A stretch of 64,000 bases of DNA from Erythroxylum novogranatense (GCA_029891385.1 CM057227.1:61009567-61073566), one strand, 5' to 3'. Positions 13,490-25,615 are shown, counted from the first letter of the stretch. Made by a program: numbers and translations. The notes: generated by a model from the sequence alone, not told the origin.

Positions 13490-13612
13490 GACGATATGAC
13501 GTCATTACAGATGATATGATGTCATCGTAGATGATATGATATCATCACAGATGATACATTTTTACAGATGATATGACATCATCATAGATGATATGATATC
13601 ATCATAGATGAT
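13490..13612. repeat. 20-bp palindromic minisatellite inside LTR E
   Basis: About six units of the form 'agatgatatgatgtcatc'. The first has TGACGTCA; others have TGATGTCA, TGATATCA or TGACATCA. It occupies the position in the LTR that the 34-bp array takes in LTR A and the C/T-rich array takes in LTR D. Confidence 0.85.
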
Positions 13613-14430
13613 ACTATTTGTACTCCTGAATAACTCCACTTATAAAGACCATAAATTTCAATTATAATATCCCAAATTCTCATGTTATATACCGTTGGAA
13701 AGATAAAATAAATATATACAACGTTATAGAAGACAAATTTGTCTAAATCTATCCAGATCAATCCATAAATTTCTTGAAATCAGAATATGAACTTTACTTT
13801 CCTCCACCAATGTACTACGCCCAGTTCTCAACTTCATGACAAATTTTGAGATTCTTAAATATAAATTTTAAAGTCAATGTATTCATAAGAAATGTAGTCA
13901 TATGTTTCTAGATTAATCCAAATTAAGAATCATTTCGTTTGGATAACTAGTGAAAATTTTGTGGCTAAAAGACTGAAGTATAGTCTGTGAACATTTTCCA
14001 GATCAACTACCCATTTTGTTTCACAATCTTTCCTTAACACAACTCATACTAAGATCACCTTTTCTACTTCACTTACTCCTCATTCTCAACTTCATTTCAA
14101 ATCAATATCATTTATAAAGAAATTATAATCCATGATTAATCATGAACACCAATAATAGAACATACACATATGTACATATTCTTCATCAACTTACTACAAA
14201 AATTCAACTTCATTTGTGCTTTCATTTTTCTTCTAACTTTCATCTTAATTCTTCCCATTTCAAAATCTCTTATCCACCAAAAGCACCAAAGCAAAACATG
14301 GACCTATCCACATTTCTCATTTACTACTTTAATCTTGTTTATCATTTCTAACTCAAAAATTTTCATTCATTTGTTCTTTACTCATGACTAATCACCAAGA
14401 TTTTTCATTGAATAGTCCTAATCTTATAAA

Positions 14431-16305
14431 AAAGTTTGGGGTTCAACAAATTGAGCTCTCATTGCTAATTGTTGTTAATATTTACTCTTTACCTTTACTT
14501 GAGAAATTGAACAAGGAAGAAAAATATGAATAGAAATTCGAGATATTCCAAGAGTACGAGGACTTAGTAGAGATTAGTAGTTAGAGGATAGGGAAGATGC
14601 TGAATGTGAATGATTATCAACTAAGGCCCTATCTTGAACAACCTTATATGGAGATAGCTCAAAATGTGATACCTGATGAGCATAATTTTGTCACGTATGG
14701 AGAAAGTACGAAGTCGAGCTAGTGACACTAAACAAAGGCACTTATTCGAAGGCAACCTAAGGGAATTTAATTTCTTTTCTTTACATTTTCGCATTTCTTC
14801 CTTATATGCATGTGTATTTTTAAGTTTGTTTACTTATTTAAATTTTCAACAAAAAGAGAGAGAACCAAATAAGTACAAACATTTGTTTATTTTTCTGTTG
14901 CTTCTAGGATTATATAGTCATGATTAAAGTGTGAATTGATTAGAAGAATCAATGACAACTTTAGCATGTACTTTTACTCTTGTGATTGGTATTATCTTTA
15001 AAAGAGTAGTGACCAGTGGTAGACACAAGCCAAGGAGATTTTGAGCATTGTTAGACTAACACATTCATATCAATTTCATTTTATTTTGCTTATGTGTGAC
15101 ATTTATTACATGTACATCCTAACTTTGCTTTGATTTTCTAATTGGGACCACATTTTTATCATGTGTATTAACATGAAAATGATTAGGCATTCTTTGTTTG
15201 TACAAGATACGTTAGCCAAATAGCCCACCCATTTAAATGAATTTTCCTTTTTTAAGCCCCATTGAGCTTTATTTAAATTTTTTCTTGTGCTAACCACATT
15301 ACATGATTTAAACATAACCAAGTATCTTACTAAAGCCTTAAAGCTAGTGAAGCAGTTGTTGACTATTGAGTTTGTGAATGTACAAAATTCAAAGTGCGGG
15401 GGTATGGATATGTGTGGAATGGTTATAATTATTGGTAGGCCAATTTATGTCTTACCATTGAAATTCCCATGTTAATGTATCATCTTTCAATTTTTAAATG
15501 AAAAGAAAAGAAAGAAAGAAAAAGAGAAAAAAAAAAGAAAAAAGTTTAAATAAATGTATCAAGGAGGAAATGCATATGTCTTGCAAAGCTATTTATGTAA
15601 GTCTTTCCTCCTAAAGTTGTATTGAAGGGGTCATTTGAGTATGTTAGATATGAGGTGGATGTTGTTTTCAATGGTCACTCTATATGGTTATGAAGTTTTA
15701 TTTATGATAAAACTTTTGTGAGTGATATATGCTTGATGTGATTTATGGTGAGAGAGCTTGATTTTGAGCTATGAAACATCATTTTGGCATTCATCATAGT
15801 TGATGCATAGAATTGTGAGTGAATGTTGATTTTTGTTCTTAATGTTACATTGAGTGTTTTTTTTGTTTCACTAGTTTTAATGACTTCTATGCTACTTGAC
15901 CAAAATACATCTCACTTTACCTTCGCCCACATTACAACCTTAAAAATTCCTTTGATTGACGATGATGCATGTTAACCTTAGAGGTGGATTAATGAAATGA
16001 ATTGCAAAGTTATGAAAAGTATTGATCATGAATGGTAATTGAGTGTACCTATGAATAAATCTTATTTAAACACAATTTTCCAAATCTACCATTAGATTGC
16101 TCAAATTCTAAAGGTTTTGAATGTTGGTTGATCATGAGTAGAAGCTTTGAATGTTGAATTCTTGCTATAGTTTTTAAGTACATTCATCTTTGTTTATTAT
16201 TATGTATTCTTGGGAAATATAGGAGATGAGTGAATGTTTTTTTATAAGTGATCTTAATTTTGATGACTTGACTAAGGATGGTCAAAAGCTAAATGTGGGG
16301 GAATT
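14431..16305 (+). mobile_element. Athila-like gypsy element, 3' internal part
   Basis: Around 14590-14700 the plus strand encodes 'MLNVNDYQLRPYLEQP', the C-terminal end of an Athila-type integrase. It is followed by 'gagctagtgacactaaacaa' and 'ggcaacctaa', the characteristic non-coding sequence after Athila pol. The rest is long untranslated sequence. A purine tract 'gtgcgggggtat' at 15395-15407 precedes a second one at 16295-16304 next to the LTR. Gag, protease, RT and most of integrase are missing, so the left end is truncated. No env-like frame is visible. Confidence 0.7.
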
Positions 16306-17677
16306 TGATATGTGCTTAAACATTGATACATTTTATCCATTACACTTAGTGATTAATGCCTTAAAATGCTTAGGACACTCATTTTAACTCATATTTGATT
16401 TAGGTACATTTCAGAAGCGAAGGAGCTAAAGTGGCCTGAAAGCATACTCATTGAGCCATTTTTTCAATGTTCATACTCTGTGGTCTTCATAGAGCAAAAA
16501 TAAGAGACAATATAGAGCATGAAAGTGAAGAACAACATAATGGAAATTTTGAAGTGGCTCACGACTAGTTGGTGAAGTTGTCGTGAGCATGTCTCACAAT
16601 TTTGTAATGTCTTGCATGGGAGTGAGACCACTCTTATGCCCATGCAATGGTGTATCACACCGTGAAATACCTTGAAACACCGTGAGAAGAGGGACAACTA
16701 TCCCATTTAATCTTAAGTTTTCATATGAAAGCAAACAAATGGTGACTGTAAAAGCTTATGTCTTCATTTAAGGGATGGATAGACATGACAAGCCTATGAT
16801 TTTTTTCATATCTTTTCAATTCTCCATGGAAGCAAAAATGTTCTTAGCCGATACTTGGAGACCTATGGAGAAGATGAAGGGCTAGACGTTCCAACGCTAG
16901 TTCAGAGGTGGCGTCAATGACCCGATTAAACATTTTTTCTGTGTATTTGTTATTTCTTTCTCTCTTATAGATTGATTGTGTTGTCTTATTCATAAGAATT
17001 TGGGTTTTCATGTATGGATAATCATATTATCGGTATCATTCAATTTCTTTGTATAAACCCATAGCTATAATTTCAATGTAATCCATAATTGTTATATTTG
17101 AGATTCATTTATAGCGACTAATGGTTTCTAATAATTAGGGATAACATAACCTAAGTTAAATGACCCAAGCGTATGTGGTTGTTACTTAGATTGGTCTATT
17201 TTCTAATTTGTAATACAACTTTCCAATTAAATCTAGAGACCATATTTTAGGTCGTTCAGTGGCTAAGTTTAATTAATGAACATCTCTTAATTAAACACAA
17301 CCTAAGGAAAAACCAGGATTAACTGAGCTTGTTATTAATCTACAACCAATAGTTGCTAGAATGGGTAAAATAACAACAATTCAATGAAATATGTTTAATT
17401 AAAGTGTAGGTTAAGATTGAACCGATGACCAGGTCCCTAATGAATTCATCACTTTCATCATTTTTAGGTTGTTTGATTTAATTTGTTTTCATTAGTTTAC
17501 TTTGATATTATTTTGTTATTAAATAAATCTAAGCCCCCCCCCCCCCTCCAAAACCTAAACATCGACTATTTTCATTTGAAAAACTTTACACACACTCTTT
17601 GTGAGATCAACCTAGACTCACCATTACTATAGTTATAGTTTTAGTTATTTTGAGTAGTGTTACGACCTGCTACATCA
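16306..17677 (+). repeat. Athila-like 3' LTR
   Basis: Starts TGATATGTGC directly after the polypurine tract 'aaatgtgggggaatt' and ends '...CTACATCA', giving TG...CA ends and a length of 1372 bp. It contains a run of 14 C near 17535. Its partner LTR is not in the window, so insertion age cannot be estimated and no target duplication can be matched. Confidence 0.75.
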
Positions 17678-17809
17678 ATAAGCATGCATGAATTCAAAAT
17701 TTTCAAAGGAATAATATTTAGCCTACCATGTTTATTAGTTTTGCAAACCTTAAACCATTTAATGTTAGCCTTTTAGTTCCTTAATTTTTATCCAAAACAT
17801 GAAGATCTT

Positions 17810-17905
17810 CTAAGTAATTTGTCAATTGTTTCTATGACAACTGTTGGAATTGTAAGATGAGTGGCCTAGTGAACGTTGTTAAAAGATAAAGAGTGACTAA
17901 TTGAG
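17810..17905. repeat. Dispersed repeat, copy 2
   Basis: Second copy of the repeat at 9870-9955, with 'gatgagtggcctagtgaa' preserved. It lies between the Athila LTR and a LINE relic. The 130 bases before it (17678-17809) show nothing recognisable. Confidence 0.7.
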
Positions 17906-18640
17906 CTCTTCTTTCTAGAGAAAGAGATTTTAAACTCTAGGCAATTATTCTAGCTTGAATCTTGCTTATTAGCACTTGAAATTTCCATAACTCAATTTGG
18001 ATGCAATTATAGGAATCCTAAGATATTTGAGAGGCAAAATAGATTCCTCAAAACCAATGATGTATTCAGCCATATCTCTTTAGTTCTCCACACTTTTCAA
18101 AATATAAAAGAAGCTTTTATCAAAGTTAACTTGGAGGGTAGACAATATGGAGAAAATTTTGATGGCTTTAATAATATTAATGCGAGAGATATGATCTTTC
18201 AAAAATCCTATCACCTAATCAAGGATATGATGATTAAAGTTTTCCTATAGTTTTTTAGCTAAGGTAAAATCCAAAACGATCTTCATAAGACCTTGATCTG
18301 CCTTACCCCTAAGGTGCAGACCACAAATTTATTAAAGGATTTTAGGCCTATTTCCTATTGTAACACAATCTAAAAAGTTATCTCTAAGCTACTTCTTAGC
18401 AAACTTAAAGCAATAATCCCTAGCTATTTTGATCCATCACAAAGAGAATTTATTAAGGGGAGGAAAATATAAGATAACATTCTCCTAGCTTAGGAATTTT
18501 AAATTTACAATAGGATAATTTCAGGCAAAAATTGTGCCTTGAAAATTGACTTTCACAAGGCATTTGACACTATGTATTGGTCCATTATTTTGAATTATCT
18601 CACAACTGTTAAACTCCCTAATATTAGAAAGAAAACTAAT
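17906..18640 (+). pseudogene. L1-type LINE ORF2 relic (RT start)
   Basis: Broken plus-strand frames contain the conserved start of the LINE RT domain in the right order. These are 'LICLTPKVQTTNLLKDFRPI', a 'SYCNTI.KVISKLLLSKLK' block, 'IIPSYFDPSQREFIKGRKI' and 'NCALKIDFHKAFDTMYWSII'. The last includes the FDxxxW motif that holds the first catalytic aspartate of the RT. Upstream frames resemble the linker between endonuclease and RT. At least five in-frame stops or shifts make it dead. The region ends near 18640, before the YADD-type motif. Confidence 0.82.
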
Positions 18641-18699
18641 GAAGGAGCATTGATATGTTATATCAAACATACATACATAGTGATGAGAGATGAGCGATC

Positions 18700-21173
18700 T
18701 GTAAGCGACCAAAGAGTAAGAGATCCATAACTTTGAGATTGTTGGTGATAAAGGCGTCTCTCCATGGCTTCTTCTTCTTCTCCCACCACATCTTGGACTC
18801 CTTTTACCCCAATACAAGCACCTTTTCCAACCATAACACCGATTCTCCTAACTATAATACACTACCAAACACATACCCAAACATTATCGGCCTTTCTTCG
18901 ACAAAAAACCCACATCCCAAAACTACCTCGCCCATAAATGTATATATGTATGTGTTTTGTTTTTAGTGTTCATGATCAATCATGGACTATAATTTATTTA
19001 TGGATGATATTAAGTTGAAATGGAGTTAGAATAGTGAGGAAATGATGAGTAATTGAACTAGAAACGATAGATCAAACATAAGGTGTTGAATGCAGTTAGT
19101 AAAGAGTTAAAAATCTGGAAATTATAGATGCAATTGGATATACTTTGGGGCAAGAGACATAACTTTTTCTATAGAACTTGTATTAAGGTCATTTAAGTAT
19201 TCTTTTAAAGTGGACTTTAAGTTCTACAACTTCTCTGATACCTCGAGAAGTGATTTTGATGTTTAGAGGGTCAAAATCTCAAGTTTCTATTAGAGACTCG
19301 TAAAGGTCCACTTAGCAAACATGGATTTCTAATTAACAGACATTCACAGGTCAATTGATCTTAATTAAGGTTTAAATGGGACTTGAATTAAACCTAGAAT
19401 GATGCTTGGATTAAATGATTAATGTGTGATACGTTTGAAAAGATAATTGGGGTTATAACTTAGTGAATGAATGGATGATATCAAAGTAACAAAGGCATGA
19501 GTCTAATGGGAATGAAGATGTTTATATGATTATAGTTATGATCCAAAGGTGTTGAGTATTATGTATTAAATAAATGCGGATGAGAATTAGGTATTATGAG
19601 ATCATATAATGTTAGAAATGAAATGACAAGAAATTGAGTTAAGATATAAGAATAACTTAGACACATATAAAGGATAAGGATTGAATGGTAATGATCACGC
19701 GCAAATGAAGTCTAAACCTAAGTTCAATTAGACATATATGAATTATGAAATGGGAATGAGCATAAGATGTGAATTTAGATGAGATGTGCAGGATTGTCAT
19801 TGAGAATGCATTATGCATAACACATATACATATGTATATGATTGAGTGTTTATGAGATTGTGCAATTAATGATGTATGTAAATATGTATTGCATGATATT
19901 GATGTGTAGGAAAAAAAATCTGCATCCAGGCATTTCCAGATCATAGAAGCTAATGCTAATTTGGAGTGCACTGCGAGTCGACCTAGATAGTCTCATTTCA
20001 TTGTTTGTTATGTTTTAAATTTCTACGTTGAATGACTACTGATATGATTGATATGCAATATAAACGTGATTTTACTAATTTTAGATATTGAATGTCTGGG
20101 GGGTTTAATGCATGTAAAAATCACTGGAAGTGTTCTTTGTATGTGAATTTGATGAAATATATGATACTCAAATTAATTTTTGAATGTCAGAACAAGGTCC
20201 GATGAAAAATGTGATAATGAATATGGCTATATAACATTGAACACTTTTGATTGAATGAATAAATATGATGCATTCCATTACATGAGTGTATGAAAAATAA
20301 AGGCAGTTGTGACTGGAGTCGCCAGTATAAAGAGCTTAAAGCTTAGAATGTGATAAGAGTCTTTGGCTCAATTGTGAATGTACTTGGTATCTACTAAGGG
20401 ATATGGGACATTATCTGATACAGTTCGATATCCACAAGGGATATAGGCCAGTAAAAAGGCACTCGATCCCAACAATAACAATTAGAAGTGAATCTCATGA
20501 GCATTTCATATAACATAGATATGTATGTTTGAATGACTACAATGAACTGTATGACTGCTCTGAATGTGAAACATTAAATAAGTGATCAAAGTGATATGTG
20601 ATACCATTTGATTATTAGTGAAATGATGTGACTTACATGATTTCATGAACAATATGTGTTATATGATATGAGTGAGCCATCGAGGATGGTCCACTCATTG
20701 AGTTCGCAAAACTCAACCCAAATTTGTAATATTTTTTTAGGCTTAGAGAAGATCTCCAGTTAGACAAATTGGAGTTTAGCCACTACATTCGAGTAAGCAA
20801 TAGTGGTCAGGATCAGTTCACGTCTACATACATATTTCCTTATTGTGCATCTTATACAATGTCTATATGATTGATTTTATAATGTAAAGACATTATGACT
20901 AAATTTTTTTGTATCTAAATTGGGCCCAAGTGACTAGTGAAATTATGATGAGTTATGTAATGGTTATAACATTATGTTTGAAAATATTGATAAGTAAAAA
21001 AGGGTCGAAAGTGATTGTTGATTTTTTGCATATACGTGCATTATTGTTTTTTTTTTAAATTGAAATGAGTTGGACTGAATGACTATTTCAACATGCCACC
21101 CTTGTGGGGTACATACTTGGATATTACTCAAGATGTTGGGTAAGTGTCTTGCAGGAGTGGGGTGCTGCATTAA
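18700..21173 (+). repeat. Tekay-like LTR, plus orientation, 5'-truncated
   Basis: Reverse-complement relative of LTRs C and D. 'ggtccactcattgagttcg' at 20690 matches the complement of 27510-27540 and 51500-51530. Blocks with 'agagcttaaagctt' and 'gggatatgggacatta' match the complement of 27700-27840. It ends 'ggtgctgca' at 21173, matching the complement of the start of LTR D (tgtagcccc at 51071). The normal TGTAACATCCC start is missing, and the left limit is approximate. Confidence 0.65.
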
Positions 21174-21745
21174 ACCAATAATCTCCCTCTTGCACTAAGC
21201 CAATCATTTCAGTATCTTATACCATATCACCATATAATGATTATTCTAATACTGGAATAGTGGGTTAATGAGAGAATTCTACAAGATTCTCTTTGGTGAG
21301 CACTTGTTTAAATGTTACAACTCCCATCTTAATTATCATCATAATTAAAAAACTACCTAAATGCATTCTTAGATCTTTGATGAGACATTAGCTCCTTATG
21401 CATGTCCAATGGCTCTAATGTTCTATAGTACATTATTGTCTTGAACAATGCAAAGAAACTATATCAAGTTCACTAAGGAACTTGTTGATCCAATTAATCA
21501 TTTCCACTAAATGAAAAATGTATTATGGCTTAATTAGCAGCCAGTTACTACATTGGAATTTTTCCAATCTTAAATATATTGTTCTAAGTAAATAAGCCTT
21601 AATTAGGATTTACTTCTAAAGTTATATCCTTACCATCTTGAACTCAAATATCAACTCACACATAGAGTAATGAATATCTTTAATACTTCATAAGTATCTG
21701 ATATCTTAAATACTAAACATCTTTAGTACATTATCTATGCAATTA
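21174..21745. other. Unidentified sequence hosting the GAG-only element, left flank
   Basis: AT-rich. 'aatctccctcttgcactaag' at 21180-21199 reads, on the minus strand, like the polypurine region of a copia element, so this may be a copia remnant. It presumably continues at 26821-27299 beyond the inserted element. No coding frame was found. Confidence 0.35.
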
Positions 21746-21996
21746 TATTAGCGATCTAGAAGGGGGTTGAATAGATCTTTAAATCTTTTTGAAATTTTCT
21801 ACAATAAAATCAGAAGTTAATTCACACAATAGTAATTTAAACAAATTTAAATGCAAGGAGTAGGGAAGAAGATCAAACACTGTTTTTATAGAGATTCGGT
21901 GCTAAGACCTACGTCCTCTACCTAAGCTCCCACTTAGGATTTTGCAAACCACTTTATTACACACTTTGTAGTTCAGTGTGAACTCTTACAATACCG

Positions 21997-22150
21997 CTTG
22001 ATTTCCGGCTCAAGCTACCTTTACACTTGATTTGTCTTCTGGCATAAATCGTACCAACACCACTTGATTTCCGGCTCAAGCTACCTTTACAAATGATTTG
22101 TCTTCCGGCACAAATCCTACCAACACCATTTGATTTCTGGCTCAAGCTAC
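21997..22150. repeat. 66-bp tandem repeat in 3' LTR
   Basis: About 2.3 units start near 21997, 22063 and 22129, each opening with 'cttgatttccggctcaagct'. The corresponding array in the other LTR starts at 25820. Minus-strand translation of it gives a repetitive open frame that is not a gene. Confidence 0.85.
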
Positions 22151-22453
22151 CTAACACGTGACTTTCACTAGTCACTCAAATTGTAAGAGAAATAAGATAA
22201 AGATTCAAGAACAAAGCTCAATACAATGATGTAACAAGATAATAGCAATAGTGAGCAAAATATGAAGCAATAGTGGAGTATTTTTCTTGTAGAACTTCTC
22301 TAATATTTTTCCTTGATCATCCACTCTTATATTTGAAGAAAAATATTTGTTGGGAACCCATATAGCCGTTGTCTAATTGTTATGACTGTTCCTTAACATC
22401 CTCCTTTCCATTTATGGCTAATTGAACCGTTGGAATTAATTTGATGTACCCAT

Positions 22454-22697
22454 AAGTCGACTTGTCGAGTGTATAAGTCGACTTGTGTCAAAGATTTACA
22501 TAAAATTTCATCTCTGCTCTTCAATAAGTCGACTTATGTTGTGTAAGTCGACTTGTGTCCTTCGATAAGTCGACTTATGTACTATTAGTCGACTTGTGTT
22601 GACATATCTTCAGATATTAGTCGACTTATGATGTTCTAGTCGACTTATGTTGTTCTCACTTGATATATAAGTCGACTTATGATGTGCTAGTCGACTT
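22454..22697. repeat. AAGTCGACTT palindrome array, 3' LTR of GAG-only element
   Basis: Ten copies of (A/T)AGTCGACTT start at 22454, 22475, 22526, 22545, 22567, 22586, 22618, 22637, 22669 and 22688. Six are the perfect decamer and four begin with T. Most are followed by AT or GT. Spacing is irregular (19-51 bp), so they are separate sites rather than a simple satellite. Confidence 0.93.
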
Positions 22698-23619
22698 ATG
22701 TTGGCTTCAATGATTATATTGCATGAAATCTTGATCTTTAATTGTTGGGATACATATATTTGAAGTTCCTTATCCATAATCTTCATCCTTGAATATCTCT
22801 TGCACATTTAAGGCAATTTCCATCTTGATTCCACAATGATTAATCTCTTTCCCGTCAAAGATTAATGCTATCTTGATTTGCACAATTCTTTTATTGAATA
22901 TCAATCCCAAAATACCTTAAACAATTTCTTAACCAATTCTATACATTTTATTATTATCAAAACATAAGTGGGATTTAATTTGTCAACCACCATTGGTCTA
23001 ACAATCTCCCCTTTTTGGATAATGACAAAACACTTAGAAATTGTTTAAGAAATGAAAACAAAGAAACATTGATCAAGGTTTTTATACCTTGTCATTTAGG
23101 TTAGAAGTCTCCCCATCAATCATATAAATCATTGAATTTAATAACCTTGTAAGATCAAATTCATAAAAGTAATTTGAAATCATGATAGACTTAAATTAAA
23201 GACAATTATCACATACTCCTCCTTAATAAAGTAACTAAAGAATATCCAATTTCTCATTTTTCTCCCCCTTTTTGTCATAATCAAAACAACTAATACAAAC
23301 CAACAATAGATGAAATATCGCAATCACATTAAATAGAGAAGCAAGTCATCAAACACAAATAGTCTCAAGTAGCAAGCAAATACAAATAATATGAAATGTT
23401 GGCCTTGGCTAGATACAAAAACCATCATGGTGGAGAAACATCATCATGAATAAATCTCAAAAGTAGAAGAGAATATGTTTTCGAAGATTTGGGGAAAAAG
23501 AGAATTTTTAAAGAAGACCCAGATGACTTATATTCGACTGGCAGTTCATAAGCAAACACAAAGAAAATGAAAAGTCATTACATAACATAACAATCCAACA
23601 ATGGAACCCGTGTAAACAT

Positions 23620-23800
23620 AAGTCGACTTGTTTTACCTCCATAAGTCGACTTATCGACCCTCATAAGTCGACTTGTCGATTTGTATAAGTCGACTTATCC
23701 TGAAATTTCTTCATTTCTATAGTGCTGTGTATATCATAGGTCGATTTATTGACCCACACAAGTCGACTTGTTAGCAGACTTGTCACCAATTAGTCGACAT
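23620..23800. repeat. AAGTCGACTT palindrome array between gag and the 3' LTR
   Basis: Perfect copies at 23620, 23643, 23665, 23687 and 23760, with degenerate ones at 23738 and 23791. It lies downstream of the gag stop (minus orientation) and outside the LTR, so the motif was placed in the element at least twice. Confidence 0.92.
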
Positions 23801-23833
23801 CCACTATCAATGTACCACATGCTTGGTAGATTT

Positions 23834-25615
23834 TCATTCCTTGCTTGTACCTACAACTGAAACATCCTTTCTTCTCATTGGTACCCAAGCCATCTTGGGT
23901 CCATTTTGGTTAGTCATATAAACCACATTAGGAGGTGTTATACCTTTAATCACCCAAATTTTCTTAACATTGATACATCTCCTAATACTTTTACATGCAA
24001 TTTCTATATGACCATCTTTCAAACATCTAGCACATTGAGCAACTTTTCCGTCTTTAGTGAATTTAGAAATCAAGGAATAATCTCTATGAAGAGGATCATA
24101 TCCTAAACCATGTTTAGAAATTGAATATCTTTGTAAAGACAACATCTCTTCAAACTTTGCATTTCCACCAGCAAATTTTCCAACCACATAAGAAAACTCC
24201 TTTCTAAGTCTACCAAGTTCATTAGTAAGATTTTCTTTTTTAGTAAGGCATGCAGAATGATCTTCGTTAGTGCATTCCAAATCATCAACAGTCTTAAGCA
24301 AAACACTATTTTTAGCAACTAGTTCTCTTATTTTCTTTCTCAATTTCTTGTTGATCTTAATAGCTTCTTCAAAATCAATTTGTAAAGCAGTAAAAGAATC
24401 TCTAAGTTCTTGATCTGAGATTATTACCTCATCCTCATCATCACTTATCAAGAAGCTATCTGCCATAAGAGCAAGGTTGTTTTCATTATCGCTTTGATAT
24501 GCTTCCTCATCATCACTCCACGTGGCTACTAGACTAGCTTTCTTTTTCCCTTTGTCATATTTGTCACTTTTCTGGAAATTTGAAGTGGAAGCTGAGCTTT
24601 CACATTCTCTAGCATGATGTCCCCTTTTTCCACATTTCCAACACTCTTCAATGCTCTTCTTTTCATCATACCCCTTTGATCTTCTTTCCATGGAAAACTT
24701 CTTTCTTCCTCCATTTCTACCACCATTTAATTCTTTCCTTCTATTTTTGAGTAGTCCTTTAAACTTTCTCAAATTTCTGGCATACATTGCTATTTCTTTG
24801 TCTTCCTCTTCTTCATCTATTTCTTCATCACTTTCATCAAGAGAAGAAGCATTAGCTTTTAAAGCAATTGACTTTTGTGACTTACCTCTACCTCCTCTTG
24901 ATTTGAGACTGATCTCATAGTTGATGAGTGATCCCACCAAGGCGTTGAATTCCAAATGATTGAGATCTTTAGACTCCATAATTGCTGTGACATGTAAGTC
25001 CCATTCTTTTGGTAGTGAGCGGAGAATCTTCTTCACCTTCTCGCTATCCGTCATATGCTTTCTAAGATTGCCTAATTCATTTATGATTTCTGCAAAACGA
25101 TCAAGCATAATGGAAATAGACTCACCTTCCTTCATAACAAACATTTCATAATCATGGAGAAGCATGTTAATCTTTGTCTCCCGGACATGGTTGGTTCCTT
25201 CATGGGTGATGTGAAGTCTTTCCCACATTTCTTTAGCACTGGTACAAGAATTAACTCGATTTCTTTCCTCGACCGTGAGAGCGCAGTATATTAGTTGCAT
25301 AGCCTTCGCATTGATGTAGGCTTGCCTCCAATCATTATCGTCATACTCCGACTCTGTTTTTAACTCACCGTTTTCTTTCAAAGGAGCTTGAGGACCAAAA
25401 ATGATAATCTTCCAGTATTCCACTCCCTCGCTTATAATGTGATACTTCATAGGATTTTTCCAAGAAGAATAATTAGTACCATTAAACAAAGGAGGGCGAT
25501 AATTTGTATTACCTTCTTCCGCTAGTTTGTTGTGTGCCACCCTGAACACTTCTGCTCTGATACCAATTGTTAGCGATCTAGAAGTGGGGTTGAATAGATC
25601 TTTAAATCTTTTCAA
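23834..25615 (-). CDS. GAG protein of SIRE-like copia element (593 codons)
   Basis: Nucleocapsid protein, expected to bind element RNA and form cytoplasmic particles. Residues about 35-240 match the UBN2/copia gag domain ('RPPLFNGTNYSSWK', 'KEMWERLHITHEGT', 'KILRSLPKEWD'). An acidic run 'DESDEEIDEEEEDKE' lies near 259-273. A CCHC zinc knuckle is at C325-C328-H333-C338, a probable coiled coil at about 405-480, and a second knuckle at C528-C531-H536-C541. The frame stops where SIRE-type polyproteins normally pass into protease. The only upstream Met (25615) lies inside the 5' LTR, and the frame runs through the primer site. The expected start before 'AHNKLAEEG' is GTG (Val), so the normal ATG may be lost. 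No internal stop is present. Identity is firm; the start is uncertain. Confidence 0.88.
   Translation of the reverse strand: MKRFKDLFNPTSRSLTIGIRAEVFRVAHNKLAEEGNTNYRPPLFNGTNYSSWKNPMKYHIISEGVEYWKIIIFGPQAPLKENGELKTESEYDDNDWRQAYINAKAMQLIYCALTVEERNRVNSCTSAKEMWERLHITHEGTNHVRETKINMLLHDYEMFVMKEGESISIMLDRFAEIINELGNLRKHMTDSEKVKKILRSLPKEWDLHVTAIMESKDLNHLEFNALVGSLINYEISLKSRGGRGKSQKSIALKANASSLDESDEEIDEEEEDKEIAMYARNLRKFKGLLKNRRKELNGGRNGGRKKFSMERRSKGYDEKKSIEECWKCGKRGHHARECESSASTSNFQKSDKYDKGKKKASLVATWSDDEEAYQSDNENNLALMADSFLISDDEDEVIISDQELRDSFTALQIDFEEAIKINKKLRKKIRELVAKNSVLLKTVDDLECTNEDHSACLTKKENLTNELGRLRKEFSYVVGKFAGGNAKFEEMLSLQRYSISKHGLGYDPLHRDYSLISKFTKDGKVAQCARCLKDGHIEIACKSIRRCINVKKIWVIKGITPPNVVYMTNQNGPKMAWVPMRRKDVSVVGTSKE
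25554..25565 (-). other. tRNA-iMet primer-binding site
   Basis: The minus strand reads TGGTATCAGAGC, the perfect complement of the 3' end of plant initiator methionine tRNA, two bases inside the 5' LTR. It would prime minus-strand cDNA synthesis. The gag frame reads through it. Confidence 0.92.

Larger units (their letters stand above)
10142..14430 (-). repeat. Tekay-like gypsy LTR (LTR E), solo or truncated
   Basis: Long non-coding repeat in minus orientation. The 10480-11240 part matches LTR A and the 11820-12070 part matches 59640-59850. The 13640-14050 part matches 3870-4290 and 60640-61000, including 'ccgttggaaagataaa' and 'aatccaaattaagaatcat'. It is enlarged by two tandem arrays at 12441-13425 and 13490-13612. 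The expected far terminus ('gggatgttaca') is absent, so the right end is truncated where Athila sequence begins. Family by similarity; boundaries approximate. Confidence 0.65.
21746..23003 (-). repeat. 3' LTR of the GAG-only copia element
   Basis: Partner of 25568-26820; 1258 bp. Its left terminal dinucleotide is TA rather than TG (TATTAGCGATC), a point change at the integrase-recognised end. The right end is 'ggtctaaca', directly followed by the polypurine tract. Confidence 0.9.

Noticed and set aside
21957..22175. Minus-strand frame with repeated 'SLSRKSSG'
   Set aside because: Translation of the 66-bp tandem repeat in the LTR.
22454..22697. CRISPR-like array of short palindromes
   Set aside because: The repeats are only 10 bp, spacers are unequal and themselves repeated between LTRs, and the context is a plant retrotransposon.
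24651..25151. Plus-strand frames opposite the gag gene
   Set aside because: Shadow frames of the 593-codon gag; their Ser/Phe runs are the complement of its Glu/Lys-rich parts.
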